Notes under the pieces: generated by a model | Told to the model about the DNA's origin: nothing | The model's input: only the letters and a program-made list of their open reading frames with translations | The model's database searches: none | In this document: positions 45,798-54,275 of the stretch, piece after piece | How the letters are laid out: each line of letters opens with the position of its first letter | Position numbering within the stretch: position 1 is the first letter of the stretch | Origin: an uncultured Porphyromonadaceae bacterium | Lineage (GTDB): Bacteria; Bacteroidota; Bacteroidia; Bacteroidales; Muribaculaceae | NCBI GenBank assembly: GCA_900540205.1 | Contig: UQER01000014.1 | Coordinates: 1-64,000 of the forward strand | DNA length: 64,000 nucleotides | Reading direction: 5' to 3' | Made by a program: the position numbers and the translations under genes

Positions 45798-45875
45798 CGT
45801 GCATCGATAATCGTGCATTGTGCATTGTGCATCATGCATTGTGCATCATGCATCATGCATCGTGAATTGTGCATC
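45798..45875. repeat. Right 7-bp tandem array (degenerate TGCATCG/TGCATTG)
   Basis: About ten degenerate heptamers of the GTGCATC, GTGCATT and ATGCATC type in near-tandem order up to the stop of the barrel gene. It is the inverse complement of the left array, so the two arrays face each other around element A. Confidence 0.85.
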
Positions 45876-45877
45876 GA

Positions 45878-46627
45878 TTAAAAGTTGTATCCGAGGGTTA
45901 TGGCGAAGATGTTGCGGCGCAGATTGCGCTGAAGGTCAATTGTGCCTGATTTCATTTTAGTTATTCCCCACGCACCGCTGAGACTCATATAGTATTTCTG
46001 ATATTCCACGCCGGCGCCGAAATTCCACTGCAGATCAACGTGCTTGAAGCCGTTTGTACCGAAAAGCGATGTGCTGAAGGAAGGCTCCTCCTCGCCGGGC
46101 ACTCTCACGGCATCCTGATGATAACGTGCCACAAGTGAGAGATTGATCTGCGGACCGGTGAACACATGCACCTTCACATCCTCAGTGAAATCGAAATGAT
46201 AGCCCACATTCAGAGGAATACGGAAGCCGAAATTACGAATCGAACCGTCAATCTGATAAGGCACTTCAACATCGTCGGTAACCGCCTCGCCACCGGGACC
46301 TACAACGGGCTGCCCGGCACCGTCGAGCTGTGGCACCTTCTGTGTGAATGTATCCCACTGATTGGCCCCTATTGTGTTATAAAACACGCTAAGTCCTGGC
46401 TCGAAATAAAGATTCATGAACAGCGGGATATTATATATGCCGCCGACCGAGAATCCGGCCTGATTGCTGTAAAAACCGCCGCCGTTGGCAGCCGATGAGA
46501 TGTCGACCGACACGCGGGCACCGAAATGAGCGATGTTGTCGGGATTATCGAAAAGATAGGTGGATGCCGCCGATGCCGACAGACTTGCGGCCACAACCGA
46601 TCCCAATGCTAAGAATTTTAATTTCAT
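45878..46627 (-). CDS. Outer-membrane beta-barrel protein (PorT-like)
   Basis: A 249-residue protein with a signal peptide cut near ASLSASA|AS. Amphipathic beta strands of 9-12 residues with aromatic girdles follow (FGARVSVDISS, GIYNIPLFMNLYFEPGLSVFY, FRIPLNVGYHFDF, YYMSLSGAWGI), ending in the barrel terminus FAITLGYNF with a final phenylalanine. It is therefore a small outer-membrane barrel; ligand unknown. It is flanked by repeat elements on both sides. A near-consensus -7 box TAACTTTA lies at 46702-46709. Confidence 0.82.
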   Translation of the reverse strand: MKLKFLALGSVVAASLSASAASTYLFDNPDNIAHFGARVSVDISSAANGGGFYSNQAGFSVGGIYNIPLFMNLYFEPGLSVFYNTIGANQWDTFTQKVPQLDGAGQPVVGPGGEAVTDDVEVPYQIDGSIRNFGFRIPLNVGYHFDFTEDVKVHVFTGPQINLSLVARYHQDAVRVPGEEEPSFSTSLFGTNGFKHVDLQWNFGAGVEYQKYYMSLSGAWGITKMKSGTIDLQRNLRRNIFAITLGYNF

Positions 46628-46899
46628 ATGCGCGAATACTAATAATCAGGTTTACTTTTAATTCCGGCGCCACTCCATAGAGGCGCCCTTATATCTGAAA
46701 TGTAAAGTTAGCAATTGTTGCCGTCACATCCCAATATGTAACGAAAAAAACAACGATAATTCCAATCTCTTCTCCTTTTCTGCCATCACATGTCCACCTG
46801 CACACTGCTATCCTAAACGATATCAGAATAAAACCGGATAATTGAATTACAGATGCCGTAATTTTTAAAGCGCTATATCAGAATTTCTTTCATTCGCAA
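46628..46899. other. Intergenic promoter region of the barrel gene
   Basis: No gene is seen. It contains TAACTTTA (minus strand, 46702-46709), one base off the -7 consensus, 75 bases upstream of the barrel start. The rest is A/T-rich. Confidence 0.5.
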
Positions 46900-46986
46900 G
46901 TAGAGACATGCCTTCGGCATGTGGAACAGAGATGCATTCCTAACTGTAACATCAATCTGATTCACATGCCGAAGGCATGTCACTAC
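46900..46986. repeat. REP/BIME-like inverted pair of GTAG-footed palindromes (element B)
   Basis: The left arm GTAGAGACATGCCTTCGGCA continues TGTG. The right arm (46963-46986) is its reverse complement with one mismatch. Each arm contains ACATGCC/GGCATGT, a hairpin with a TTC loop, next to a GTAG foot. It has the same layout as element A with different palindrome sequence. It ends 17 bases before the stop of the PCMD gene. Confidence 0.82.
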
Positions 46987-47002
46987 CTGTTTATGACCTT
47001 TT

Positions 47003-48607
47003 TTAATAATCGTAGAGGAGCTGGAGGTCGTCGATGCAGAGCACGCTGCCGTTGCCGCCGGTGAAATAGTCGCCGTATTTGCTGGCGGAGGCCACCACGA
47101 GGATGTAGGTGGGCACACGGTTGGTGGCTTTATACTCCAGATCGATGTTGAACTGGATGTAGTTCGGTATGGTCTGGTCGCTCTCGAAGCTTCCATAGGC
47201 CACCACCTCCGGGCCATCAGGATTGAACAGCTGCCGGTTCGAAGGGTTTGTGCGGATTTCGAAAGGCTCGGCACTGTCGATAAGCGCCACCCAGACAATG
47301 CATGCGTCGGGCTCTCCTTTAAGATTTTCGAACTCCTTGGTTGTATGGGAGATGGGTACCGAGGTGTATTTCAGATAACCTTGCAGACGGGTGGGACGCT
47401 CGGTGAACGGACGCCCGAAACTGAGGATACCGTTTGTGCCGTCTGTTTTCACATAGCGTCCGGCGAAGATGTTGCCGGCCGCCAACTTGCCGATGACGCC
47501 TATCCCCACAAAGCGTGTCTCAAGACACGCGGCACGTCCGGTGCCTGTGGAAGTATCGTCAGTCGGATAGGTATTGCTGTCGCCAAGCGTGGTGGCACCC
47601 TTGTTGCCGGTATCCCAGTAAGGGGTCTGGTCGGCGCCCCACGGATTCCAGACTTTACCTGACTGGCTCCATTCGTCGAACGATTCGTTAGGCAACTGCG
47701 GTATGCTGCCGGTGGTGAACTCCACTGTGACGCCGGTCTCATCATTGGAGTAAGCACGGGCCTCATAAGAGGTGAGCGGGTTCAGTCCGGTGAGACGCGC
47801 ACAGAATGTGGCGCCGGTGTGCTGCACCCATGCGGCGGGGGCCTTGGTCCACTCCTCGGTGCCTTTCAGACGGTATTCCACACCGTTGTCGCGCCCCTCG
47901 ATAGCCGAACCGTAGACCCATGCCACCTGACTCCAGGCGTCGGCCCGAGTGGTTTCCACCGTACTCGTCACCGTGCGGCCGTAGATGGTCCATGTTTCCT
48001 TCCGGCCGTGGATGCTCAGCTCCACCTCCTTGGGCTGCTCAAGACTGATTTCCTCCCCTGCAAGATAAGGTGTTGTCAGACAGCCCTCCGGCCCGAGCTT
48101 CATGGTGAGAACCTTCACGTGCTCCAGCCCCACGGACTCAGGCAAGGTGACCACCACACGCCGGGCTGCCACGTCGATGATGGTGGCGCCCATCTGGCCG
48201 TCGACGGTGAAATATCGCTCGATGTTCTGCACACCTTCTATCACCCAGTCGTAATCCTGATAAAGAGCGAGAGTGAGGATATAGTATTCCTCAAGATTCA
48301 TAGGCTCCTCGAGCGAACCGCGCACCACCCGCGCTCCTTCCGAAAGCTGATAGTGCGTGATCTCGACATTCTGCATATCCACCGTTTCGTCGAACGTCAT
48401 GACAACAAACCGGTTGGTGACATCGATCTGCGCCGGTTTGAGCATCCCTTCCGCCTCGATTTCCAGTATGTCGGGCTGGATGCGCGGATAGGGAATGTCG
48501 TTCTTTATACAGCTCACACAGAGCAGCATCGTCAGGGCAACCGCGAAAGTTACCCTGACCGCTGCCGCCTTTTTGCGGAAGATAGTGGAATATGCTTTTC
48601 TCATCAT
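47003..48607 (-). CDS. PCMD domain lipoprotein (putative carbohydrate metabolism)
   Basis: A 534-residue envelope lipoprotein (lipobox MLLCVSC|IK). The N-terminal half holds Ig-like strands (EAEGMLKPAQIDVTNRFVVM) and a fibronectin-like module (SQVAWVYGSAIEGRDNGVEYR). The C-terminal half from about residue 305 matches the PCMD family: LPNESFDEWSQSGKVWNPWG, then YWDTGNKGATTL, RAACLETRFVG and the end VLCIDDLQLLYDY. PCMD structures resemble carbohydrate-binding sandwiches. It is the last gene of a leftward four-gene run, 14 bp after the glycosidase-like gene. Confidence 0.85.
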   Translation of the reverse strand: MMRKAYSTIFRKKAAAVRVTFAVALTMLLCVSCIKNDIPYPRIQPDILEIEAEGMLKPAQIDVTNRFVVMTFDETVDMQNVEITHYQLSEGARVVRGSLEEPMNLEEYYILTLALYQDYDWVIEGVQNIERYFTVDGQMGATIIDVAARRVVVTLPESVGLEHVKVLTMKLGPEGCLTTPYLAGEEISLEQPKEVELSIHGRKETWTIYGRTVTSTVETTRADAWSQVAWVYGSAIEGRDNGVEYRLKGTEEWTKAPAAWVQHTGATFCARLTGLNPLTSYEARAYSNDETGVTVEFTTGSIPQLPNESFDEWSQSGKVWNPWGADQTPYWDTGNKGATTLGDSNTYPTDDTSTGTGRAACLETRFVGIGVIGKLAAGNIFAGRYVKTDGTNGILSFGRPFTERPTRLQGYLKYTSVPISHTTKEFENLKGEPDACIVWVALIDSAEPFEIRTNPSNRQLFNPDGPEVVAYGSFESDQTIPNYIQFNIDLEYKATNRVPTYILVVASASKYGDYFTGGNGSVLCIDDLQLLYDY

Positions 48608-48621
48608 TTATTTTTCTGGGA

Positions 48622-51489
48622 TTATCGGATCACCTCTTTGGTGGTCTTGACGGTGCCGTCGGTGTAGCGTGTGCGCACCACCAGCGGCTCGGAGCCTGCG
48701 GCAGGCTGCACGGCCTGACCCTTAAGGTTGAAATATTCAACGGATTCAACCTCGGCGCCTGTCTCAGCCATTACACTGCCGACGCCCGAAGAGTTGCCGT
48801 TCATATCCTCTTTCACGCCATCGGCTGAAAGCGCGAAATTATAGATGCGGAACTCGTCGACAATACCGTTGAGCGCAGGCACCGATACCTGGCTCAGGGA
48901 GCTTTCATTGTTGAAATTATAGGTGCGCATTCCGCGGCCGATGAAGTTGAACATCTTGCCCTCGGCAGGCACGAATGCGTGGATATCCGGTTCGTCGGCC
49001 TCAGCGGCCAGAACGCCGTCGACATACAGCTGCCAGTTGTTGAGGTTGAACACCACAGCCACATGATGCCAGTCGGCAACCGACACCTTTTTGGCCGTCA
49101 GTTTCTTCTCCTCGCCGCCGTTGCAGGCCACGACTGCCATGTTTCCGGAAGGACCGTCGGACATGCGCAGACCAACATGGTGGTCGGCATCAAGTCCGAA
49201 ATCAAACAGATAGTAGCCGGCCTGAGTGTGCGAGCCCATCTTCACCCATGATGTCACGGTGAACACCTGCCCGGCGGGAGCCGCTGTCGGGGGAAGCTGA
49301 ACGGCATCGGCCGACACACGGAAACGCAGACCTTTGCCCGAATGTCCGTCCTCATATGAGAAGGCAGCCGCACGAGCGTGGAATCCGTTGGCCGTCACAT
49401 CGGCGGGAGATTCGTTGAACGGCAGCGAGCACCAGAGGCTCATGTTGCCTGCAGGCTGAGCCTGAGCGGTGGCTGAGGCCTCCGAACGGTTGCCGCAATT
49501 GTCATAGGCCACAACCTTGTAGGTGTAGTTTACTTTCGGCAATGCAGTGTTGTCAACGATGGAGGTGGAAGTAAGATTGCGTGCGATGGTGTTGAACACA
49601 CCGTCGCCGTTGTCGCGCAGAAGCGAGTAGGAGATCACATCGGCATCAGCCGGAGCGGTCCAGGCCAGCGTCACGGTACCTGCGGAAGCTGTTGCAGTCA
49701 GTCCGGTAGGAGCTGCCGGAGCTGTTGTCTCGAATTTGGCCGGGGCAGTTTCAACTGCCACAAAGCGGAATTTCTGCGATTCGTCGTCCCTGTCGTAGGG
49801 AGCCTGAATCAGTTTCGTGCCTCGGGTATTGTTCCCTTTGAACAGGCGTGCACAGTAGTTGCTGTGCTTGCTGCGGATGTGGAACCATCCGTCACCGTCG
49901 TAGTCAAGGAACCATTCCATGTTCTTGTCGTAGTCGTTGATGGCACTGGCGTTCGCCTTGTTGTTGTCCCAGGCCCAGATGTCAACCACATAATACTTGT
50001 TGTTGGGGTCATAATCCTCGTTAAGTCCGAAGTTGTAAAGATTCCAGCTCTTGTTCTCGTTGGAGGCCGAGTTGATGTACCAGTAGCTGAAGTCGCCGCC
50101 CTCGTTGTGTGAGATGCGTCCCACTTTCCACTGCATATTTGCATCGGTGGTGCTGTAATTGTCGATAGTCAGGTTCGCGTTTCCGCCGGCATAGGTCACC
50201 GCGCGTCCGCTCTGCTTGTTCACAATAATGTATGTGCCGTTGATGTCGGGCTGCACATCCTCGCCCCAGGTGAAATCAACCACACCTTCGGCGGTGCGCT
50301 GCTGTTGGGTCATGTAACCGCCGTTGGGGTCGGCCGGAACGTCCACGTTGTAATCATACAGCGGTCCATAGCCGTCGGCGTAGAGTGCACGGCCGCCGGT
50401 GGTGACAAAGCGGTAGGTTGACGGACGTGCCTGACGTTCGGAGCATCCGACGAATGCCTGAAGTTTGCCGGGCGACTTATAGACCGATGCGGCGCTCCAT
50501 GCGGGGCGGTTCTCGGCATAAGCCAGACGCTCGCCCTTGTTGCTTATCTGGCAGAATTCGCCGCGGGCACGCTCGGCGGTGCCCCACCATATACCGGTCT
50601 GCATGCCGTACTCCACGCCCACCATGGCCTCCATCACATTGTGAAGCTCGTCGGCTGTGGCGTATTTGCCATCGTTGCGTACTTTCTCAAAGAATGCGGC
50701 ATAATGATTGAAATCGCCTGCAAGCTGATGGGTGTTGCCCTCATCAAGGGTTTCCTTGAGATATTCGTACCAGGGATCGGCCTCGTCGCAGTTGAGCGTG
50801 TTGCCGCCGCTGATGCGTATGTTGTTGAAGCGGGGAAATTTCTCCAGCTCCTTGTTGATGGCGAGGAAGCTGGCCTTGGTCAGACCGTTATACTGATAGT
50901 CAGGCTCATTGAACGGCGCAGCCGACACAACAGTGTAGCCCTTGGCCTCCACTGCGGCCGCCGTGGCATCGATCAGGCGCGCCCACTCGGCATGATTCTT
51001 AGTGCCGCCGTCGGCGCGGTTCCAGTCAATATAGAGCTTGCCCTCTCCGTCAGTGCCGATATTGTAGTAGTCACCCATCTTGTAAAGCTGGGCGGCATCA
51101 AGATTGAGTGCAATGTCCACCTTATGGCCAATGCGTTCCACATTCTTCATACGGTTGTCAAGTTCCGTCTGCATATCCGTAGGGAGTGCGCCGGATTCGG
51201 GGACGATGCCATAGGGGTTGAACGATACGCGTGCCACCGAAAGGCATTCGGGAGTGATATAACGGATGCCGCGGATCATGTTCTCGTCGCTGTTCCATGC
51301 CGTGTCGAGGCCCCAGTCGACAGGCAGCTGCGCGCCTGTGCCGGTGGGATCGAACACAAGTTCACGGTCAGCGGTGGCCGACAGCGGGAAACCGTCGAAA
51401 ACGGTAGTCACCTCCGCCCTTCCGGAGGCAGCCAGCGATGATGCCGCAAGCACAACCGCCGCTTTGATTTTCAATTGATTCTTAATCAT
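48622..51489 (-). CDS. Multi-domain glycoside hydrolase-like protein with ricin, FN3 and LamG domains
   Basis: A 955-residue exported protein. Residues 25-410 look like a clan-A TIM-barrel glycosidase: the acid/base is likely E195 in SAAPFNEPDYQY, and the nucleophile E287 or E293 in HNVMEAMVGVEYGMQTGIWWG. Residues 413-575 are a ricin-type lectin repeat (DINGTYIIVNKQSGRAVTYA). A fibronectin type III module (APTGLTATASAGTVTLAW) and a LamG-like sandwich (LWCSLPFNESPADVTANGFH) follow. The end (VESVEYFNLKGQAVQP ... RTRYTDGTVKTTKEVIR) resembles a secretion-sorting tail. Substrate unknown. Confidence 0.8.
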   Translation of the reverse strand: MIKNQLKIKAAVVLAASSLAASGRAEVTTVFDGFPLSATADRELVFDPTGTGAQLPVDWGLDTAWNSDENMIRGIRYITPECLSVARVSFNPYGIVPESGALPTDMQTELDNRMKNVERIGHKVDIALNLDAAQLYKMGDYYNIGTDGEGKLYIDWNRADGGTKNHAEWARLIDATAAAVEAKGYTVVSAAPFNEPDYQYNGLTKASFLAINKELEKFPRFNNIRISGGNTLNCDEADPWYEYLKETLDEGNTHQLAGDFNHYAAFFEKVRNDGKYATADELHNVMEAMVGVEYGMQTGIWWGTAERARGEFCQISNKGERLAYAENRPAWSAASVYKSPGKLQAFVGCSERQARPSTYRFVTTGGRALYADGYGPLYDYNVDVPADPNGGYMTQQQRTAEGVVDFTWGEDVQPDINGTYIIVNKQSGRAVTYAGGNANLTIDNYSTTDANMQWKVGRISHNEGGDFSYWYINSASNENKSWNLYNFGLNEDYDPNNKYYVVDIWAWDNNKANASAINDYDKNMEWFLDYDGDGWFHIRSKHSNYCARLFKGNNTRGTKLIQAPYDRDDESQKFRFVAVETAPAKFETTAPAAPTGLTATASAGTVTLAWTAPADADVISYSLLRDNGDGVFNTIARNLTSTSIVDNTALPKVNYTYKVVAYDNCGNRSEASATAQAQPAGNMSLWCSLPFNESPADVTANGFHARAAAFSYEDGHSGKGLRFRVSADAVQLPPTAAPAGQVFTVTSWVKMGSHTQAGYYLFDFGLDADHHVGLRMSDGPSGNMAVVACNGGEEKKLTAKKVSVADWHHVAVVFNLNNWQLYVDGVLAAEADEPDIHAFVPAEGKMFNFIGRGMRTYNFNNESSLSQVSVPALNGIVDEFRIYNFALSADGVKEDMNGNSSGVGSVMAETGAEVESVEYFNLKGQAVQPAAGSEPLVVRTRYTDGTVKTTKEVIR

Positions 51490-51535
51490 AGCTAATTTAA
51501 GGTAAATATGTTAGATAATTAGTGACATTACACGG

Positions 51536-52441
51536 TCAGATATACACGGCCATGCCGAAATTGATGTTGAAGATGTTGAACCTGAAATTGGCTCCCGACG
51601 AGAAACGGGTGCCTTCGTCAACCCCGTTGGTAAGCTGCTTCTCGCGGTGCATCTTTATGCCGAACACACCGAACGAAATGTTGAAGCTGACATAATCCAT
51701 GATGAACACCGTCAGGCCGGGCGAAAAGTTCAGCGACGCAGTCATGGTGTTGGTGCGCGTGTCGCGGAGTTCGCCGTTGTAGTAGCGCTGGAAGCGCGAC
51801 GAACCGGCTCCGAATTCCAGTTCCACCTCATTGAACACGCCGAAACGCCTGTCGCGCCCGAGTCCCACATAATTGCGGTAGGCTATTGCCGAGGAATAGG
51901 TCTGGGAATAATAGCTTACGTCGGAGAGTGAGAAACTCAGGTCGTCGCCCATGTCGAACTGCATGCCGTGGAGGTCGCAGAGCATGCGGGTGTAATTGAA
52001 ATTCACACCCACGCTCTGGTTGTTGGAGAAGAAATAGCTGAACGACGGCTGCAGCGAATAAGCCTTGACCTTGACGTTGAGATCGTTGAGAATCGACAGC
52101 ATCTGGAAATCCGACGTGCCGAATTCGCCGTAACTTGCCATGAGCCCGAACGACCATTGCCCCTTGGGGACAAACAGATAGTTGAACAGGCCGCGGTCGT
52201 AACGTCCGTAATTTTTCTGAGGCAGAATTATGCTTACCGTATCTCCCCCCACAATGACGGTCTCGTCGAGGGCGGGGTCGTTGAGCGCCGTTGAATCGAG
52301 CGGAATCTTCTCTCCCCGGGCGAACAGCTCGAAGGGGTTTATCGAATCGTCCGGCACGTTGCGCGGAGCCGACACTGCGTCGGAGGGCACAAATGTGCAG
52401 AACAGCGTGGCCAACAATAATATATGTATTATCCGGTGCAT
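51536..52441 (-). CDS. Outer-membrane barrel protein, paralogue 1
   Basis: A 301-residue exported protein (signal ending PSDAVSA|PR). An N-terminal extension of about 70 residues precedes a barrel-like body of alternating strands: VPKGQWSFGLMASYGEF, AYSLQPSFSYFFSNN, AIAYRNYVGLGRDRRFGVFNEVELEFG. It ends FNINFGMAVYI. It is clearly related to the next gene upstream: both have PKGQW, YRNYVGLGRDRRFGVFNEVEL (FRNYISFGRSRRFGLFNEVQL in the paralogue) and a similar terminus. Function unknown; a surface or pore role is inferred. Confidence 0.78.
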   Translation of the reverse strand: MHRIIHILLLATLFCTFVPSDAVSAPRNVPDDSINPFELFARGEKIPLDSTALNDPALDETVIVGGDTVSIILPQKNYGRYDRGLFNYLFVPKGQWSFGLMASYGEFGTSDFQMLSILNDLNVKVKAYSLQPSFSYFFSNNQSVGVNFNYTRMLCDLHGMQFDMGDDLSFSLSDVSYYSQTYSSAIAYRNYVGLGRDRRFGVFNEVELEFGAGSSRFQRYYNGELRDTRTNTMTASLNFSPGLTVFIMDYVSFNISFGVFGIKMHREKQLTNGVDEGTRFSSGANFRFNIFNINFGMAVYI

Positions 52442-52466
52442 TTTTTAATCGTTAAGCTGAATCTGG

Positions 52467-53201
52467 TTAGAGGTAGAAGGCAACGCCGAATGTGATTGAG
52501 AACAGATTGATTTTGAAACGTGCCGACTTGCCGTAGCGGCTGGCATCGTAAATCTGGTCGGTGACAGATTTCGTGTGGTTGTAACTGAATCCGAGCACAC
52601 CCACGTTCACCTCGATGGCCGAATAGTTGTTGAGGAACATGATGAGACCCGGCGCCAGACCGACATTCACGTCCCATGAACGTTCGAACGTTCCGGTTAG
52701 GTCCTTGCCCCGGCCGTTTGCGATTTTCGATTCTCCTCCCCCGATCTGAAGCTGAACCTCGTTGAACAAGCCGAAACGGCGGCTGCGCCCGAAGCTTATG
52801 TAGTTGCGGAACACTGCCATTGCCGAATAATTCTGCGATATGCTGTAGAGATTCTCAACGTTGTAGTCTGTCTCGGAATCAATCACTACCGTGGCGTTGT
52901 CCAGACGGGTGCGCGAACGGGTATAGGCAAACTTTCCGCCGGCCGCCAGATTGTCCTGAAAACAATACAACAGCATGGGGCTGACTTTAAACGTGTAGGT
53001 ATCGCCATTTATGCTCTCCACAATCAGAAACTGATAGTTCTTCTGGTTCGACTGCGAGAAACTCACACTCACCCCCGTGATCCACTGCCCCTTGGGGATG
53101 AACGATATCTGTTCCAGTCCACGCTTGAATTCCACTTGTGCGCTCAGTCCGAATACCGACATAACCGCCACAAAAAGAAATGTGACAACTTTCTTTATCA
53201 T
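52467..53201 (-). CDS. Outer-membrane barrel protein, paralogue 2
   Basis: A 244-residue exported protein (signal ending VFGLSA|QV) with the same barrel pattern as the 301-residue neighbour but no N-terminal extension: FIPKGQWITGVSVSFSQS, VSPMLLYCFQDNLAAGGKFAY, VFRNYISFGRSRRFGLFNEVQ, and the C-terminus LFSITFGVAFYL. It is the first gene of the leftward run. A TACCTTTA box (minus, 53333-53340) and a hairpin (53297-53323) lie upstream. Confidence 0.78.
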   Translation of the reverse strand: MIKKVVTFLFVAVMSVFGLSAQVEFKRGLEQISFIPKGQWITGVSVSFSQSNQKNYQFLIVESINGDTYTFKVSPMLLYCFQDNLAAGGKFAYTRSRTRLDNATVVIDSETDYNVENLYSISQNYSAMAVFRNYISFGRSRRFGLFNEVQLQIGGGESKIANGRGKDLTGTFERSWDVNVGLAPGLIMFLNNYSAIEVNVGVLGFSYNHTKSVTDQIYDASRYGKSARFKINLFSITFGVAFYL

Positions 53202-53520
53202 AAATATGCTTAAACGTCTTTGGCGTCAGCAACAGTTGCCCGATTGACATACACCATTGCAAACCAAGGCATTAGCCTTAAACATCCATTTAATTGCACA
53301 CACCATGCCCATTGGCATGTGTGAAATTTCGGTAAAGGTACGCCATTTTATGTTAATCTCAAAGAGCCACATAAGTTATTTTTTTCTGTTAACTTTGTGT
53401 CGCAAAAGAATGCCGGATTGTTTCATTATAAAATACACGGCCGCCAACGGACGCGTGGCATTCTGAAAATTCACAATCATGCCATCCCATGGCAAAAAAG
53501 CAAAACAATAATAACTAAAA
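53202..53520. other. Divergent intergenic region between barrel operon and DUF4923 gene
   Basis: No gene. It holds, leftward, TACCTTTA at 53333-53340 and a CACACACCATGCC/GGCATGTGTG hairpin (53297-53323) that would lie at the start of the transcript. Rightward it holds a TAACTTTG -7 box at 53390-53397. Confidence 0.6.
53390..53397 (+). promoter_or_regulatory. -7 box of the DUF4923 gene promoter
   Basis: TAACTTTG matches TAnnTTTG, giving a leader of about 117 bases before the ATG at 53521. Confidence 0.6.
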
Positions 53521-54207
53521 ATGAAAAAAACATTTCATGTAATCGCATGCATGCTGATCATGGCGCTTGCGCCCACCATGCATGCCGCCTCCCGGCCCGA
53601 CATCACAGACCTGCTCAAAAGCGCGGCAGAGAAAGCAAAGGGTGGTTCGGACGACAACAGCGGCTCAACCGCCCTTTCCGGCCTTAAGGGCCTGGCCGAA
53701 GGGCTTCTCACAAGCAGCAAAGTGGGAGAGGACGACCTTGTGGGCAACTGGCGATACAATGCGCCTGCCGTCACCTTCAAAAGCGACAATCTCCTGCAGA
53801 AGGCCGGCGGCTCGGCCGCATCGGGTGTCATCGTCGAGAAAATCGCACCCTATTACGAAAAAGCCGGCATCACTTCACTGACGGCCACGTTCAATCAGGA
53901 CCGCACCTTCGAGCTGAAAGTCAAGAAAATAACCCTCACCGGCACTTATGCCTTGGCCGGCGATGAGGCCAACGGCGATTTCGTGTTCAACTTCAAGGCC
54001 GTGAAGAAACTCCCGCTCGGAAAGATGAACGCACACGTCGACAAGGTTGGCAGCAAAATCACACTGACATTCGATGCATCGAAACTGATCAAGCTGGTGA
54101 ACACTGTGGCACAGGTATCCGGAAGAGCCTCGCTGCAGTCGGCAGCCAAACTGCTCAACTCTTACGACGGCCTCAACTGCGGGTTCGAACTTTCGCCCGC
54201 GCAATGA
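53521..54207 (+). CDS. DUF4923 family exported protein
   Basis: A 228-residue protein with a signal peptide (ends APTMHA|AS). Residues 65-225 match the DUF4923 pattern: LVGNWRYNAPAVTFKSDNLLQKAGGSAAS, then EKIAPYYEKAGI, TFNQDRTFELKV, GTYALAGDEANGDFVF and FDASKLIKLV. The family is Bacteroidales-specific and uncharacterised, shaped like a lipocalin-type beta sheet. It has its own promoter. The following potassium transporter starts 68 bp later. Confidence 0.85.
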   Translation: MKKTFHVIACMLIMALAPTMHAASRPDITDLLKSAAEKAKGGSDDNSGSTALSGLKGLAEGLLTSSKVGEDDLVGNWRYNAPAVTFKSDNLLQKAGGSAASGVIVEKIAPYYEKAGITSLTATFNQDRTFELKVKKITLTGTYALAGDEANGDFVFNFKAVKKLPLGKMNAHVDKVGSKITLTFDASKLIKLVNTVAQVSGRASLQSAAKLLNSYDGLNCGFELSPAQ

Positions 54208-54275
54208 TTCATCCTGTTTGAAAACACCATCCTCTCAACACGCTTTAAACCTTGTCAATCGGAATTTCACATAAA

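Noticed and set aside
45570..45875. CRISPR array
   Set aside because: The repeats are 7-bp satellites with no spacers and there are no cas genes. The inverted palindromes fit REP/BIME elements instead.
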